From: Elusimicrobia bacterium GWA2_61_42 | Lineage (GTDB): Bacteria > Elusimicrobiota > Elusimicrobia > Elusimicrobiales > UBA9959 | Assembly: GCA_001799615.1 (NCBI GenBank) | Contig: MGTU01000030.1 | Location: 1 to 33,985 of the forward strand | Length of the DNA: 33,985 nucleotides | Direction: 5' to 3' | Part shown: positions 1 through 7,184 of the stretch, one piece after another | Numbering within the stretch: the stretch's first letter is position 1 | Layout of the letters: each line of letters begins with the position of its first letter | Made by a program: the position numbers and the translations under genes | Notes under the pieces: generated by a model | Told to the model about the DNA's origin: nothing | Database searches by the model: none | What the model saw: the letters and a program-made list of their open reading frames with translations, nothing else

Positions 1-570
1 GGGCTTCTTGGCGCGCTCCTCCAGCTTGAAGATCTCTTTTTCCGTGCGGGTGATGAGCTGCGCGATGTTCTTCATCTTGCGCTTCATCGCCGAGAGTTCC
101 TGGTTGGACTTGCGGCCGCGGGGCATCAGCTCCTTCGTGGTCATCTCGTCCTGCTCTATCAGGGTTTCCCAGTTGCGGATCTCGCGCATGGTGATGGGGG
201 ATTCCAGCACCATCATGCGCAGTTCGCGCTCGCGCTCGCGGATGTTGCGGGCCAGCGTCACTTCCTCGTCGCGGGTCAGCAGCGGCACCTTGCCCATTTC
301 GGACAGGTACATGCGGATGGAGTTGGACACGTCCGGCGTGGCGCTCCATTCTTCGGTGTAGGCCTCGCGTTCGGAGGCGGCCACCATCTTGAATTTCTTG
401 CGGTCCACCACCTCTATGCCCAGGTCCTCCAGCGTGCCCATCAGCGTGTCTATTTCTTCGCTGGACATGGACGCGTTGGTGAGCGAGCGGTTCATTTCCT
501 CGAGGGTAATGTAACCGTGCTCCTTGCCGAGTTCCACCAGGTCGCGTAAAGCTTTCTTAGGCTGTGCCAT
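1..570 (-). CDS. rpoD: RNA polymerase primary sigma factor RpoD, N-terminal part (cut by window edge)
   Basis: The minus-strand frame opens with ATG at 570 and runs open through base 1, giving 190 residues. The first ~75 residues resemble sigma region 1.1, and residues near 80-110 carry the region 1.2 signature (S-N-S-I-R-M-Y-L-S-E-M-G, then P-L-L-T-R-D-E-E), which is diagnostic of group 1 sigma factors. Regions 2-4, which bind the -10 and -35 elements, lie outside the window. A ribosome binding site GGAGA sits just upstream of the ATG (about 576-580). The gene is 23 bases downstream of dnaG and completes the conserved rpsU-dnaG-rpoD order, so it is very likely the housekeeping sigma factor. 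The 3' end is missing because of the window edge, not because of a break in the gene. Confidence 0.95.
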   Translation of the reverse strand, partial: MAQPKKALRDLVELGKEHGYITLEEMNRSLTNASMSSEEIDTLMGTLEDLGIEVVDRKKFKMVAASEREAYTEEWSATPDVSNSIRMYLSEMGKVPLLTRDEEVTLARNIRERERELRMMVLESPITMREIRNWETLIEQDEMTTKELMPRGRKSNQELSAMKRKMKNIAQLITRTEKEIFKLEERAKKP

Positions 571-593
571 CGTAGTCTCCTGTATACCGCTGT

Positions 594-2336
594 CTAAAGT
601 TCTTTGACCGAGGATTTAAGCTCGGACATGATCCTGCTGTACTCTTTGAACTGCTGCTCGTCCATGGGTTCCGCGGCTTTCAGTTCCTTCAGCCGCCTCT
701 CGAGGGAGAAGCGTTTGAGCATGCGCATGGCGCCCGCGGCGTTCTGCGCGGCGGAGCTGTCGCCGCCCAGGTCCGCCACGGCCAGCCCCATTATCAGGGG
801 GGCCTGGTCGGGGAACCTGGCCGCCAGCGAGGTGGCCGCTTTGGCCCTCTCCGCCGGCGCCATGTCCCGCATGGCGGCGAAGAAGTCCCGCGCCATGGGG
901 TTGGAAAAATCTTCCGGCTCCAGCCCCGCGGCTTTCTCTATCAGCGCCGGGTCGCGCAGCAGCAGCTGGATAAAGCCCCGCTCTATGGAGGGGATGGCTT
1001 TAACGGCCTCGGGGTCGCCGCGTTTGACTTCGCGCGGGGCCTGCACCGAGACCTTTCTGAGCTGCTTGAGCACCGAGGCCTCTTCCACGCTGAAGCGGGA
1101 CGCCAGGGACTTTACCCATTCGCTTTTTAATATTTCGTCGGGCTGCTTGGCCACGGTCTCCAGCAGCACGGCGATCGCCTGGGCTTTTTCCTGGGAAGAC
1201 GGCGGGGTCTTGCGGCCCTTGAAAAACAAATTCATGCGGAAATCCAGCGGGTCGGAGGCTTCCGCTATCTTCTTCTCGAACTCCTCGCGGCCGTAGTCGT
1301 TGAGGAACTCGTCGGGGTCGAGGGGGCAGCCCAAATCCGCCAGGCGCACGTACAGCCCGGCCTCCATGAAGATCTCCGCGGCCCTTACCGAGGCGTTGAT
1401 CCCGGCGCGGTCGCCGTCGAACATCACCACGGTGTCCTTGGCGTAGCGGCCTATGAGGCCCGCGTGCTCGTTGGTGAGGGCCGTGCCCAGGGGGGCCACC
1501 GCCCAGTCCACGCCGTGCTGGTGGGCGCCTATCACGTCCATGTAGCCTTCCAGCAGCAAAAGCTTGGCGGACTTGCGGATCTGCGGCAGGGCCTCGTGCA
1601 GGCCGTAAAGGGTGCGGCGCTTGGAGAACAGGATCGTTTCCGGGGAATTGAGGTATTTGGGCTGGGCCTCGGGGTCCAGCACGCGCCCGCCGAAGGCTAC
1701 CGTGTCGCCGGTCTGGTTGCGGATGGGGAACATGATGCGGCCGCGGAAAGTGTCCGCCACCAGGCCGCCTTCCCGTTCGGTTATCAGCCCGGCCTTGAGC
1801 GCGATGTCGCGGCTCCAGCCTTTGGCTTTCATCTCGTCCATCAGCGCGGCGCCGCCGGCCGGGGCCCAGCCCAGCTCGAAGCGCTCCACCGTGGCCTTGC
1901 TCAGGCGCCGTTCGCCCAGGTACAGGCGGGCCTTCTCGCCGGCGGGGGAAAAAAGCGCGGCGTGGTAAAAGGCGGCCGCCGCGGTCAGCAGCTTCTTTAT
2001 CTCCAGGCGCTCCTTGTCGGCCTCGGTCATGGCGTGGGAGCGGTCCTCGCCGTATTCCACGCCGGCCTTGAGGGCCAGCTTGCGGGCCGCTTCGGGGAAG
2101 GTAAGGCCCTCTATCTTCATGACGAAAGTGAAAATGTCCCCGCCTTCGTTGCAGCCGAAGCAGTAGAAGATCTGTTTGTCGGGGCTGACGGTGAACGAGG
2201 GGGACTTCTCGTTATGGAACGGGCAGTTGGCCTTGTGGTTGCGCCCGGCCTTTTTCAGGGCGGGCACGTACTCCCTGATGACATCCACGATGTCCAGTTT
2301 TTCCCTGATAAGTTCGATGATGGGAGATGAACTCAT
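594..2336 (-). CDS. dnaG: DNA primase DnaG
   Basis: 580 residues, close to the usual size for DnaG. The protein makes RNA primers at the replication fork. Domains in order: a CHC2-type zinc finger at residues ~38-65 (C-P-F-H-N-E-K-S-P-S-F, then F-Y-C-F-G-C-N); the catalytic core with a Toprim domain around residues 255-340, whose acidic residues are seen in L-L-L-E-G-Y-M-D-V and V-V-M-F-D-G-D-R-A-G; and a helical C-terminal region that would bind the DnaB helicase. The ATG at 2336 has no ribosome binding site; it is preceded by AT-rich DNA and a possible promoter between it and the rpsU terminator. It lies between rpsU and rpoD, as in the classical macromolecular synthesis operon. Family assignment is secure. 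Confidence 0.97.
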   Translation of the reverse strand: MSSSPIIELIREKLDIVDVIREYVPALKKAGRNHKANCPFHNEKSPSFTVSPDKQIFYCFGCNEGGDIFTFVMKIEGLTFPEAARKLALKAGVEYGEDRSHAMTEADKERLEIKKLLTAAAAFYHAALFSPAGEKARLYLGERRLSKATVERFELGWAPAGGAALMDEMKAKGWSRDIALKAGLITEREGGLVADTFRGRIMFPIRNQTGDTVAFGGRVLDPEAQPKYLNSPETILFSKRRTLYGLHEALPQIRKSAKLLLLEGYMDVIGAHQHGVDWAVAPLGTALTNEHAGLIGRYAKDTVVMFDGDRAGINASVRAAEIFMEAGLYVRLADLGCPLDPDEFLNDYGREEFEKKIAEASDPLDFRMNLFFKGRKTPPSSQEKAQAIAVLLETVAKQPDEILKSEWVKSLASRFSVEEASVLKQLRKVSVQAPREVKRGDPEAVKAIPSIERGFIQLLLRDPALIEKAAGLEPEDFSNPMARDFFAAMRDMAPAERAKAATSLAARFPDQAPLIMGLAVADLGGDSSAAQNAAGAMRMLKRFSLERRLKELKAAEPMDEQQFKEYSRIMSELKSSVKEL

Positions 2337-2339
2337 TAA

Positions 2340-2367
2340 ATAATAAACGCGCGCGCGAAGCAGGCAA
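2340..2367 (-). promoter_or_regulatory. Candidate dnaG promoter directly upstream of its start codon
   Basis: On the minus strand a TTGCCT (2367-2362) is followed after 16 bases by TATTAT (2345-2340), which stops three bases before the dnaG ATG. It lies just after the rpsU terminator, where an internal promoter of this operon is expected. The predicted transcript start falls at or a little inside the start codon, so either the mRNA is leaderless or a neighbouring hexamer is the real -10. This rests on hexamer matching only. Confidence 0.3.
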
Positions 2368-2399
2368 AAAGCCGTCCGCCGGGGGCGGACGGCCTTTTG
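2366..2399 (-). terminator. Rho-independent terminator/attenuator between rpsU and dnaG
   Basis: A perfect 10-bp stem (2371-2380 with 2384-2393) closes a three-base loop and is followed on the minus strand by five T residues (2370-2366). It sits 12 bases after the rpsU stop. As in the classical rpsU-dnaG-rpoD operon, partial termination here would make much more S21 than primase. The flanking T/A runs on both sides could allow some termination in the other direction, but no plus-strand gene ends here. Confidence 0.85.
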
Positions 2400-2411
2400 T
2401 CGGGCAGCCGC

Positions 2412-2603
2412 TTAGAATGACCTTCTGCCTTTGCGTACCTTGCGGCGGGCTTCCTGGGACTTTATCTTGCGCTTCATGGCGGGCGTTACGTAATGCTCGC
2501 GGCGCTTGATCTCTTTGAGGATGCCATTGCGCTCGCAGTCGTGTTTAAAACGCCTGAGAGCTTCTTCGATGGATTCTTCGTCTCTTACTTTGATATATAC
2601 CAC
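2412..2603 (-). CDS. rpsU: Small ribosomal subunit protein bS21
   Basis: 63 residues, basic, typical of S21. It starts with V-Y-I-K-V and contains the conserved E-S-I-E-E-A-L-R-R-F-K block and the basic tail R-R-K-V-R-K-G-R-R. S21 sits near the 3' end of 16S rRNA on the 30S platform and helps initiation. The start is GTG at 2603, with a GGTGGTGAT stretch upstream acting as the ribosome binding site. It is the first gene of the rpsU-dnaG-rpoD cluster and is followed at once by a strong hairpin terminator. Its basic composition differs from its neighbours only as expected for a ribosomal protein. Confidence 0.96.
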   Translation of the reverse strand: MVYIKVRDEESIEEALRRFKHDCERNGILKEIKRREHYVTPAMKRKIKSQEARRKVRKGRRSF

Positions 2604-2655
2604 GCTAAATCACCACCTTGGGTATGCAGACATTGAAATTCTAAAATTTAACCGT

Positions 2656-2997
2656 TCAGCCCGGCGGCCACAGCAGCTTTCTTCCGCCGAGCAGATGGTA
2701 GTGGAGATGGTCCACCGACTGTCCCGCGGCCTTGCCGTTATTCGTTACCAGCCTGAAAGCGCCGTCCACCTTCAGGGCTTTAGCGGTCCTGGCCGCGGCC
2801 AGCTGCAGCTTGCCCAGCAGCTCCGCGTCTGTGTCCGCCGCGGCGGTCAGGCGGGGTATGTGCCTGCGCGGTATTACCAGCGCGTGAGTGGGCGCCTGCG
2901 GGTTCAGATCTAAAAAAGCGAGCGTGTCCGGGTCTTCGTAAACTATCCTGGCGTTGATCTCGCCGGCCGCTATTTTGCAAAAGATACAGTCCGCCAT
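2656..2997 (-). CDS. HIT-family nucleotide hydrolase (HinT/PKCI type)
   Basis: 113 residues, full length for the HinT group. It begins M-A-D-C-I-F-C-K-I, the normal start of this family with its C-x-x-C, and ends with the histidine triad H-L-H-Y-H-L-L near residues 98-104 followed by G-G-R. Family members hydrolyse nucleoside phosphoramidates and aminoacyl-AMP, using the middle histidine as nucleophile. All triad histidines are present, so the enzyme should be active. No ribosome binding site precedes the ATG; the upstream DNA is a run of TATAAAAT/TATAAT repeats, suggesting a leaderless transcript. It lies 52 bases upstream of rpsU on the same strand and may be cotranscribed with it. Confidence 0.93.
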   Translation of the reverse strand: MADCIFCKIAAGEINARIVYEDPDTLAFLDLNPQAPTHALVIPRRHIPRLTAAADTDAELLGKLQLAAARTAKALKVDGAFRLVTNNGKAAGQSVDHLHYHLLGGRKLLWPPG

Positions 2998-2999
2998 TG

Positions 3000-3019
3000 A
3001 TTATATTTTATATTTTATA
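3000..3019 (-). promoter_or_regulatory. AT-rich promoter region of the HIT gene
   Basis: The minus strand reads TATAAAATATAAAATATAAT immediately before the HIT start codon, in otherwise GC-rich DNA. It offers two or three overlapping -10-like boxes. No clear -35 is visible. A start from the outer boxes would give a leader of 0-10 bases. Confidence 0.4.
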
Positions 3020-3058
3020 GAGGCGCAGGGCAATGGGGGCCCTGGAGCGGGGGGGAGC

Positions 3059-5116
3059 CTAAGGGCGGGGATTTTGCGCTTTTTGCCGCCTGCCGGCCTG
3101 GAACCAGGCAAAAACGAAGCCGGCCAGGGAAAGCAGCGTCAGCAGCAGGCCGGCGTAGAACTCGGGGGGCGCGTAGCTGAACTTTACGCTGTTAAAGCCC
3201 TTTTTTACCTTTACCGCGCGCAGGTTGTAGTCGGCCCGCAGGATCTCGGCCGGGGTGCCGTTGACGCTCGCTTTCCAGCCCCGGAAATAGGTGTCGCTCA
3301 GCACCAGCCAGCCTTCGGCCGGCGCGGCGCAGTCTATGGCGACGCTGTCGGGCCCGTAAGCCGTTATCCTGGCTGCTGTCAGCGCGGGCCTGGCGGTTTC
3401 AGGTCCCGGGGTCGCGGCGGGGCAGCCTTTTTCAAGTATTACCGCGCCGTAAAGCGGGCTGTTTGCGGCGTAGGTCTTCTCCACCGCGTCAAAAACCTCT
3501 TCGCGCGGCCGGCACAGCGCCGTGTCGGTAAAGTAAGCCCGCGGCAGGGAGGTCTTATTGCGGAAAAGATAGGGCGGCGCCCCGGCCGCGGGGGCATACT
3601 TTTCCGGCGGCAGCGGGAAAAACGAGACCATGTGTTTTACGGAAAGCAGGTCTATCCATGGCGAGAAGGGGGAGGAGTAGAGCCGCGCCAGTATCTTCTC
3701 GTGCGCGGCGGGCTTGAGTTCCTCGAAATTATCCGCGTCGTAAAGCCCCAGCGCCATGGCGGTGTTGGGCAGCAGGGTGTCCTTGAAATTCAGCCACGCC
3801 TCCAGTTCGCTTCTCCCCGTGTGCCGGCGCTGGCGGCGGCTGTTGGGCGCCATGACCACCCTGTCGTAGGCGCCGCTCTTCGTTATGGCGGCCGGTGAAG
3901 GGACGGGGGCGGAGTAGAGCGCCGCGTCGACGGTCTTTATCGAGCCCGCGGAAAAAACCAGCAGTTCCAGGTACACGCCCAGCAACGCCAGCGCCCTGGC
4001 GCGCGGCGCCTTCAGCATGTCCGTGCCGTAAGCGGCGCAGACCGCCAGCCCGAAACAGGGCAGGCAGAGCGCCTGCGCCGGGAACCGGAACAGCCGCGCG
4101 GGCGGGAAATAATTCCACAGGTATTCGTACAGGAACAAGTGGCTGCCCAGCGCGAGCGCCAGGCCGGCGAGGGCTACCGCGAAGAACGGCGCGGCCTCCT
4201 TGCGCCGGCGCCCGGTCAGCGCCCAGAGGGCGGCCGCGGCCGCGAGAGCGCCTATGTAAAAAGTTTCAATATGCGGGTCGCCGGCGGGGGCGGGCAGGTA
4301 GCGGTTCCACAGCGGGGCGAACATGGAAAGCAGCCGGAGCGGGGCGACGGAATAAGCCGTGCCCCAGGCGAAAGAGGCGTCCGCTAGGCGCTGCGAGCCG
4401 AGGGTGAGGAAAAAAGTCGGCAGCAGCTGCGCGGCGGCCAGCGCCGCGGCGGCGGCCGGCAGCAGCAAAAACCTTTTCCAGGTTACGGCGCGGAAGATAA
4501 AAGGCTTGAGCACCAGCAGGCAAAGTCCCGAATAAGCCGCGAAAAGAGGGTGCCCCGAGACCAGCTGTAAAGCCAGGGCCAGGACGGCGGCCAGGAAGAA
4601 CCTGGCGTCGGGCGTCTCGTCGTATCTTTTAAGAAAATAAGCTATGGCGGGCAGCCAGGCGTAGGCGGCCATCTGGTTGGGGAAAGAGTAGTGCATGGCG
4701 AAGAAACCGTTAAAGGCGTAGACGGCGGCCGCGGCCAGGGAGGCGCAAAGCGAAAGTCCCAGGCGCGAGACGAACAGGTGCATGAAAGCGGCGGCCAGCG
4801 CCGTGTGCAGCAGGACGCTGAACGCCGCCGCCCCGGGGAAATCGAGGAGCAGGGCGGCGTAGGTGAAAGGGTAGCAGAGGGCGGGCTGCAGGCTCGCCAG
4901 GAACGGCGTCCCGGCCGAAATGTGCGGGTTCCAGAGCGGGAAGTCCCAGGCGGCCAGGCTGCGCCGGGTGAACTCGTGCATCGGGTAGAAATAGCGGAGC
5001 AGCACGTCGCTGAGCAGCGCCCTGCCGGGCTGGAACAGCGCGTCGCGCCAGAACAGCGCCGCCGCGCAGCCTACCGGCAGCAGCACCGTCAGGAAAAAGT
5101 TCCGGACCCTGGACAT
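3059..5116 (-). CDS. YfhO-family polytopic membrane protein
   Basis: 685 residues. The N-terminal ~400 residues form about ten or more hydrophobic segments. The first loop carries the signature of YfhO and related GT-C-like proteins: L-L-S-D near residue 35, then P-M-H-E and P-L-W-N-P-H-I-S-A-G-T-P. The last ~150 residues are a soluble domain (D-T-Y-F-R-G-W-K-A-S-V-N-G) followed by one C-terminal membrane helix, as in YfhO. In Firmicutes YfhO is involved in glycosylation of lipoteichoic acid or other envelope polymers, so a transfer step on the outer face of the membrane is plausible but not shown. Its ATG shares one base (TAATG, 5116) with the stop of the preceding HAD-like gene, so it is translationally coupled and is the last gene of a five-gene operon. 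Confidence 0.82.
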   Translation of the reverse strand: MSRVRNFFLTVLLPVGCAAALFWRDALFQPGRALLSDVLLRYFYPMHEFTRRSLAAWDFPLWNPHISAGTPFLASLQPALCYPFTYAALLLDFPGAAAFSVLLHTALAAAFMHLFVSRLGLSLCASLAAAAVYAFNGFFAMHYSFPNQMAAYAWLPAIAYFLKRYDETPDARFFLAAVLALALQLVSGHPLFAAYSGLCLLVLKPFIFRAVTWKRFLLLPAAAAALAAAQLLPTFFLTLGSQRLADASFAWGTAYSVAPLRLLSMFAPLWNRYLPAPAGDPHIETFYIGALAAAAALWALTGRRRKEAAPFFAVALAGLALALGSHLFLYEYLWNYFPPARLFRFPAQALCLPCFGLAVCAAYGTDMLKAPRARALALLGVYLELLVFSAGSIKTVDAALYSAPVPSPAAITKSGAYDRVVMAPNSRRQRRHTGRSELEAWLNFKDTLLPNTAMALGLYDADNFEELKPAAHEKILARLYSSPFSPWIDLLSVKHMVSFFPLPPEKYAPAAGAPPYLFRNKTSLPRAYFTDTALCRPREEVFDAVEKTYAANSPLYGAVILEKGCPAATPGPETARPALTAARITAYGPDSVAIDCAAPAEGWLVLSDTYFRGWKASVNGTPAEILRADYNLRAVKVKKGFNSVKFSYAPPEFYAGLLLTLLSLAGFVFAWFQAGRRQKAQNPRP

Positions 5117-5715
5117 TAGAACTGCGAGAGGGGCAGCGCCCGTTCGGCGAACTTGCCGGGGTTATACTCCGACTTCACCGCGGAGCGGTGGCTCTTCTTC
5201 AGGCGCAGGGGCAGGACCCCCGCCTTGCGGGCCTGGATGATGCCGGAATCCGAAGCCCCGGCGTAAAGCACAAAACGTTTCTTCTCCAGGATCCTGTATT
5301 TCTCGTCCTCGGTCCTGGTGAAGTAGAAGTAGTCGGCCAGCCTGCGCCAGGAGGCTTCCAGGCTGTCTCCGCCCTCGGGGCCGCGGTCGCAGAAAACGGC
5401 GATCTTGACGCCCAGTATCTTGAGGCCCCAGGCCGACAGCCAGGCCGCGGGCTTCAGGCGCTCGTAGAGGTACGAGCGGTTCACGGAGTTCCAGTAGTCC
5501 GCGGAATCCGGCGGCAGGTTGTCCTTGGCGGCCGCCAGGAAGGCGGGGGTGGAGTAGGAGAGCCCGTCGTCGTACTCGAAGCCGGCCCGGAAGCCGATGA
5601 GCGAGTTTACGCTGAACAGGAAGCCCCAAGCCCCGGCCAGCATGGAGAAGGCTTTCAGCCTCGAGAACCATTTCTTGAAAAAACCAGGGGGCGGCGGCGG
5701 CGCGTTTTCCGGCAT
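5116..5715 (-). CDS. Membrane-anchored, probably inactive class B acid-phosphatase-like HAD protein
   Basis: 199 residues from the ATG at 5715, chosen because GAGGA lies 5 bases upstream and because it overlaps the preceding stop (TGATG). A proline run (residues 6-10) precedes one hydrophobic segment (~22-42). The rest can be aligned by eye with AphA-type phosphatases. Where AphA has D-I-D-D-T this protein has E47-Y-D-D-G51, so the nucleophile Asp is Glu and the Thr is Gly. The motif II region reads V-F-C-D-R instead of V-T-G-R. The motif III region reads G-A-S-D-S-G instead of G-D-S-D-N-D, losing a metal-binding Asp. The fold is therefore probably kept and catalysis lost. An unrelated protein with chance similarity is possible but less likely, because S-T-P-A-F after motif I and Q-A-R-K-A-G after motif III also match. 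Confidence 0.7.
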   Translation of the reverse strand: MPENAPPPPPGFFKKWFSRLKAFSMLAGAWGFLFSVNSLIGFRAGFEYDDGLSYSTPAFLAAAKDNLPPDSADYWNSVNRSYLYERLKPAAWLSAWGLKILGVKIAVFCDRGPEGGDSLEASWRRLADYFYFTRTEDEKYRILEKKRFVLYAGASDSGIIQARKAGVLPLRLKKSHRSAVKSEYNPGKFAERALPLSQF

Positions 5716-7184
5716 CAGTTCCTCACTATCCTTTCGCCCTCGGGGCGGGAAAAAGATCTCTGCCTGGAAAAGCACCAGCCCACTACTTCCCGCAGATAGC
5801 GGCGGGAATTGGCGAATTCCATGGCGCTGGACAGTATCGGGTTGTCGCGGCCGCCGACGAAAGAGTCCGGCACGGCCAGCCTGTAGATATGGCCGGGCAC
5901 CAGGGGGCCGCTGTCGGTTTCCGCGCGTTCGTAAACCCCGTCCTTCAGAAAAAGTTTCAGGCCTGAAACCGCGATGTCGTTGGGCGGGATGCCAGCCAGC
6001 GCCCGTTCCAGGTCGTCCCCGCGGATCTTTACGAAGACCACGCTGGAATCCAGCGGGAAGGCCGAGTACAGGTCGCCGACCGTGACCGTGCCGCTGGAGA
6101 AGCCCGCGGCCGGCTCGTTGAGGCTTATGATGGCGGCGTTGGTCTTGGCCCAGCGCCGCATGCAGTCCGCGGCGAACTCGGCGGCCGGGGAGCGCGCGTC
6201 CCGCCTGGCGGGCACCGCTTCGGTAAGCAGTCCTACCCGCCTTGAGAAGTGCGCGGTGGCCGCTTTCCTGTGCCCCGCGATGATCTTCAGCAGTCCCTGG
6301 TCCTGGCCGTATTTTTCAAGATACAGCGGCAGTTTTTTCCAGCCGACGTTCTTGAGCCGCCCGGTGGACGGCTCCAGGTCCAGGACCAGCCTGGCGGCAA
6401 AGGCGGCTTCCAGGCCGGCGCCCGCCACCCAGGCGCGGCCCGCCTTGAAAGGCTTTTTTAAAGTCGGTTCGTCGGTTATGACCAGGTCGATCCTGGGGCC
6501 CTTCGAGAGAAATTCCCGGTAAAATTCCGGCCCGGCTTTTTCTTTGGGGTTCACGCCCAGCAGCAGTACTATCACGTCGGCCCCGCCGTCCTTCAGCGCC
6601 TTCACCGCTTTTTCCGCCTCGTAGGTTTCTTTTTCCAGCTTGTAGTTCACCAGATATTTTGCGCGGTTAGGTTTGGCGGGGGAGGAGATCATGAGCGAGA
6701 AGACGCCGATCTTGCGGCGGCCCGCCCGCAGGATGACGTGGCTGCGCAGGTAGTCGGGCTTTTTGTTGCTCTTAAGGTAAAGGTTGGAGGCGAGCAGCGG
6801 TATCGTCGAGGCCTCCGCCAGTTTCTGCAGGTCCTTCGGGGACAGGGAGAGGTCCTCCTGGCCGGCGGCCGCAGCGCCGTAGGGCACGGCGCCCAGGCAG
6901 TCGATGGTGGAGCGCCCGCGGGTCAGCCAGCCTTCGGGCGTGGCCGAGAACCAGTTGCCCGCGTCCAGGGCGAGCTTGGGCAGGGTTTCCTGGTCGTAAA
7001 GGCGCTTGAAAACGGCGAAGCCTCCGGCGCGCTCGTTCTTGAGCGAAGGTTCTTCCCTTACCCAGAGCCTGCCCTGCGTGCGGGCGGTGGCGAAGATGAC
7101 CACCTGCTCTTTTTTCGCGCAGGCCCCCGGGCCCAGCAACAGCAGGGCCAGCAGCGCGTTCTTCAGCAGGGCCGGTCGGGTCAT
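5715..7184 (-). CDS. 5'-nucleotidase/UshA-like protein lacking metal-binding residues (pseudoenzyme)
   Basis: 489 residues with a signal sequence ending at a possible lipid-attachment cysteine (G-P-G-A-C22). It aligns along its length with the intact 5'-nucleotidase directly upstream, but the metallophosphatase ligands are gone. D-V-H is R35-T-Q37, D-S-G-D is D74-A-G-N77, G-N-H-D is G-Q109-E110-D, and the H-F-G and G-G-H-N-H motifs are replaced by L-L-G and T-D-E-P-T. The C-terminal nucleotide-binding domain (S-P-A-A-E-F-A-A-D, V-G-D-L-Y-S-A-F-P) is better preserved. It may bind a nucleotide or partner without cleaving it. Its ATG directly follows the upstream TAA, so it arose most simply by tandem duplication within the operon. 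Confidence 0.82.
   Translation of the reverse strand: MTRPALLKNALLALLLLGPGACAKKEQVVIFATARTQGRLWVREEPSLKNERAGGFAVFKRLYDQETLPKLALDAGNWFSATPEGWLTRGRSTIDCLGAVPYGAAAAGQEDLSLSPKDLQKLAEASTIPLLASNLYLKSNKKPDYLRSHVILRAGRRKIGVFSLMISSPAKPNRAKYLVNYKLEKETYEAEKAVKALKDGGADVIVLLLGVNPKEKAGPEFYREFLSKGPRIDLVITDEPTLKKPFKAGRAWVAGAGLEAAFAARLVLDLEPSTGRLKNVGWKKLPLYLEKYGQDQGLLKIIAGHRKAATAHFSRRVGLLTEAVPARRDARSPAAEFAADCMRRWAKTNAAIISLNEPAAGFSSGTVTVGDLYSAFPLDSSVVFVKIRGDDLERALAGIPPNDIAVSGLKLFLKDGVYERAETDSGPLVPGHIYRLAVPDSFVGGRDNPILSSAMEFANSRRYLREVVGWCFSRQRSFSRPEGERIVRN

Noticed and set aside
1464..2330. Long plus-strand open frame opposite dnaG
   Set aside because: It mirrors the certain dnaG frame; its protein is Gly/Ala/Arg-rich without motifs, as expected for an antisense shadow in GC-rich DNA.
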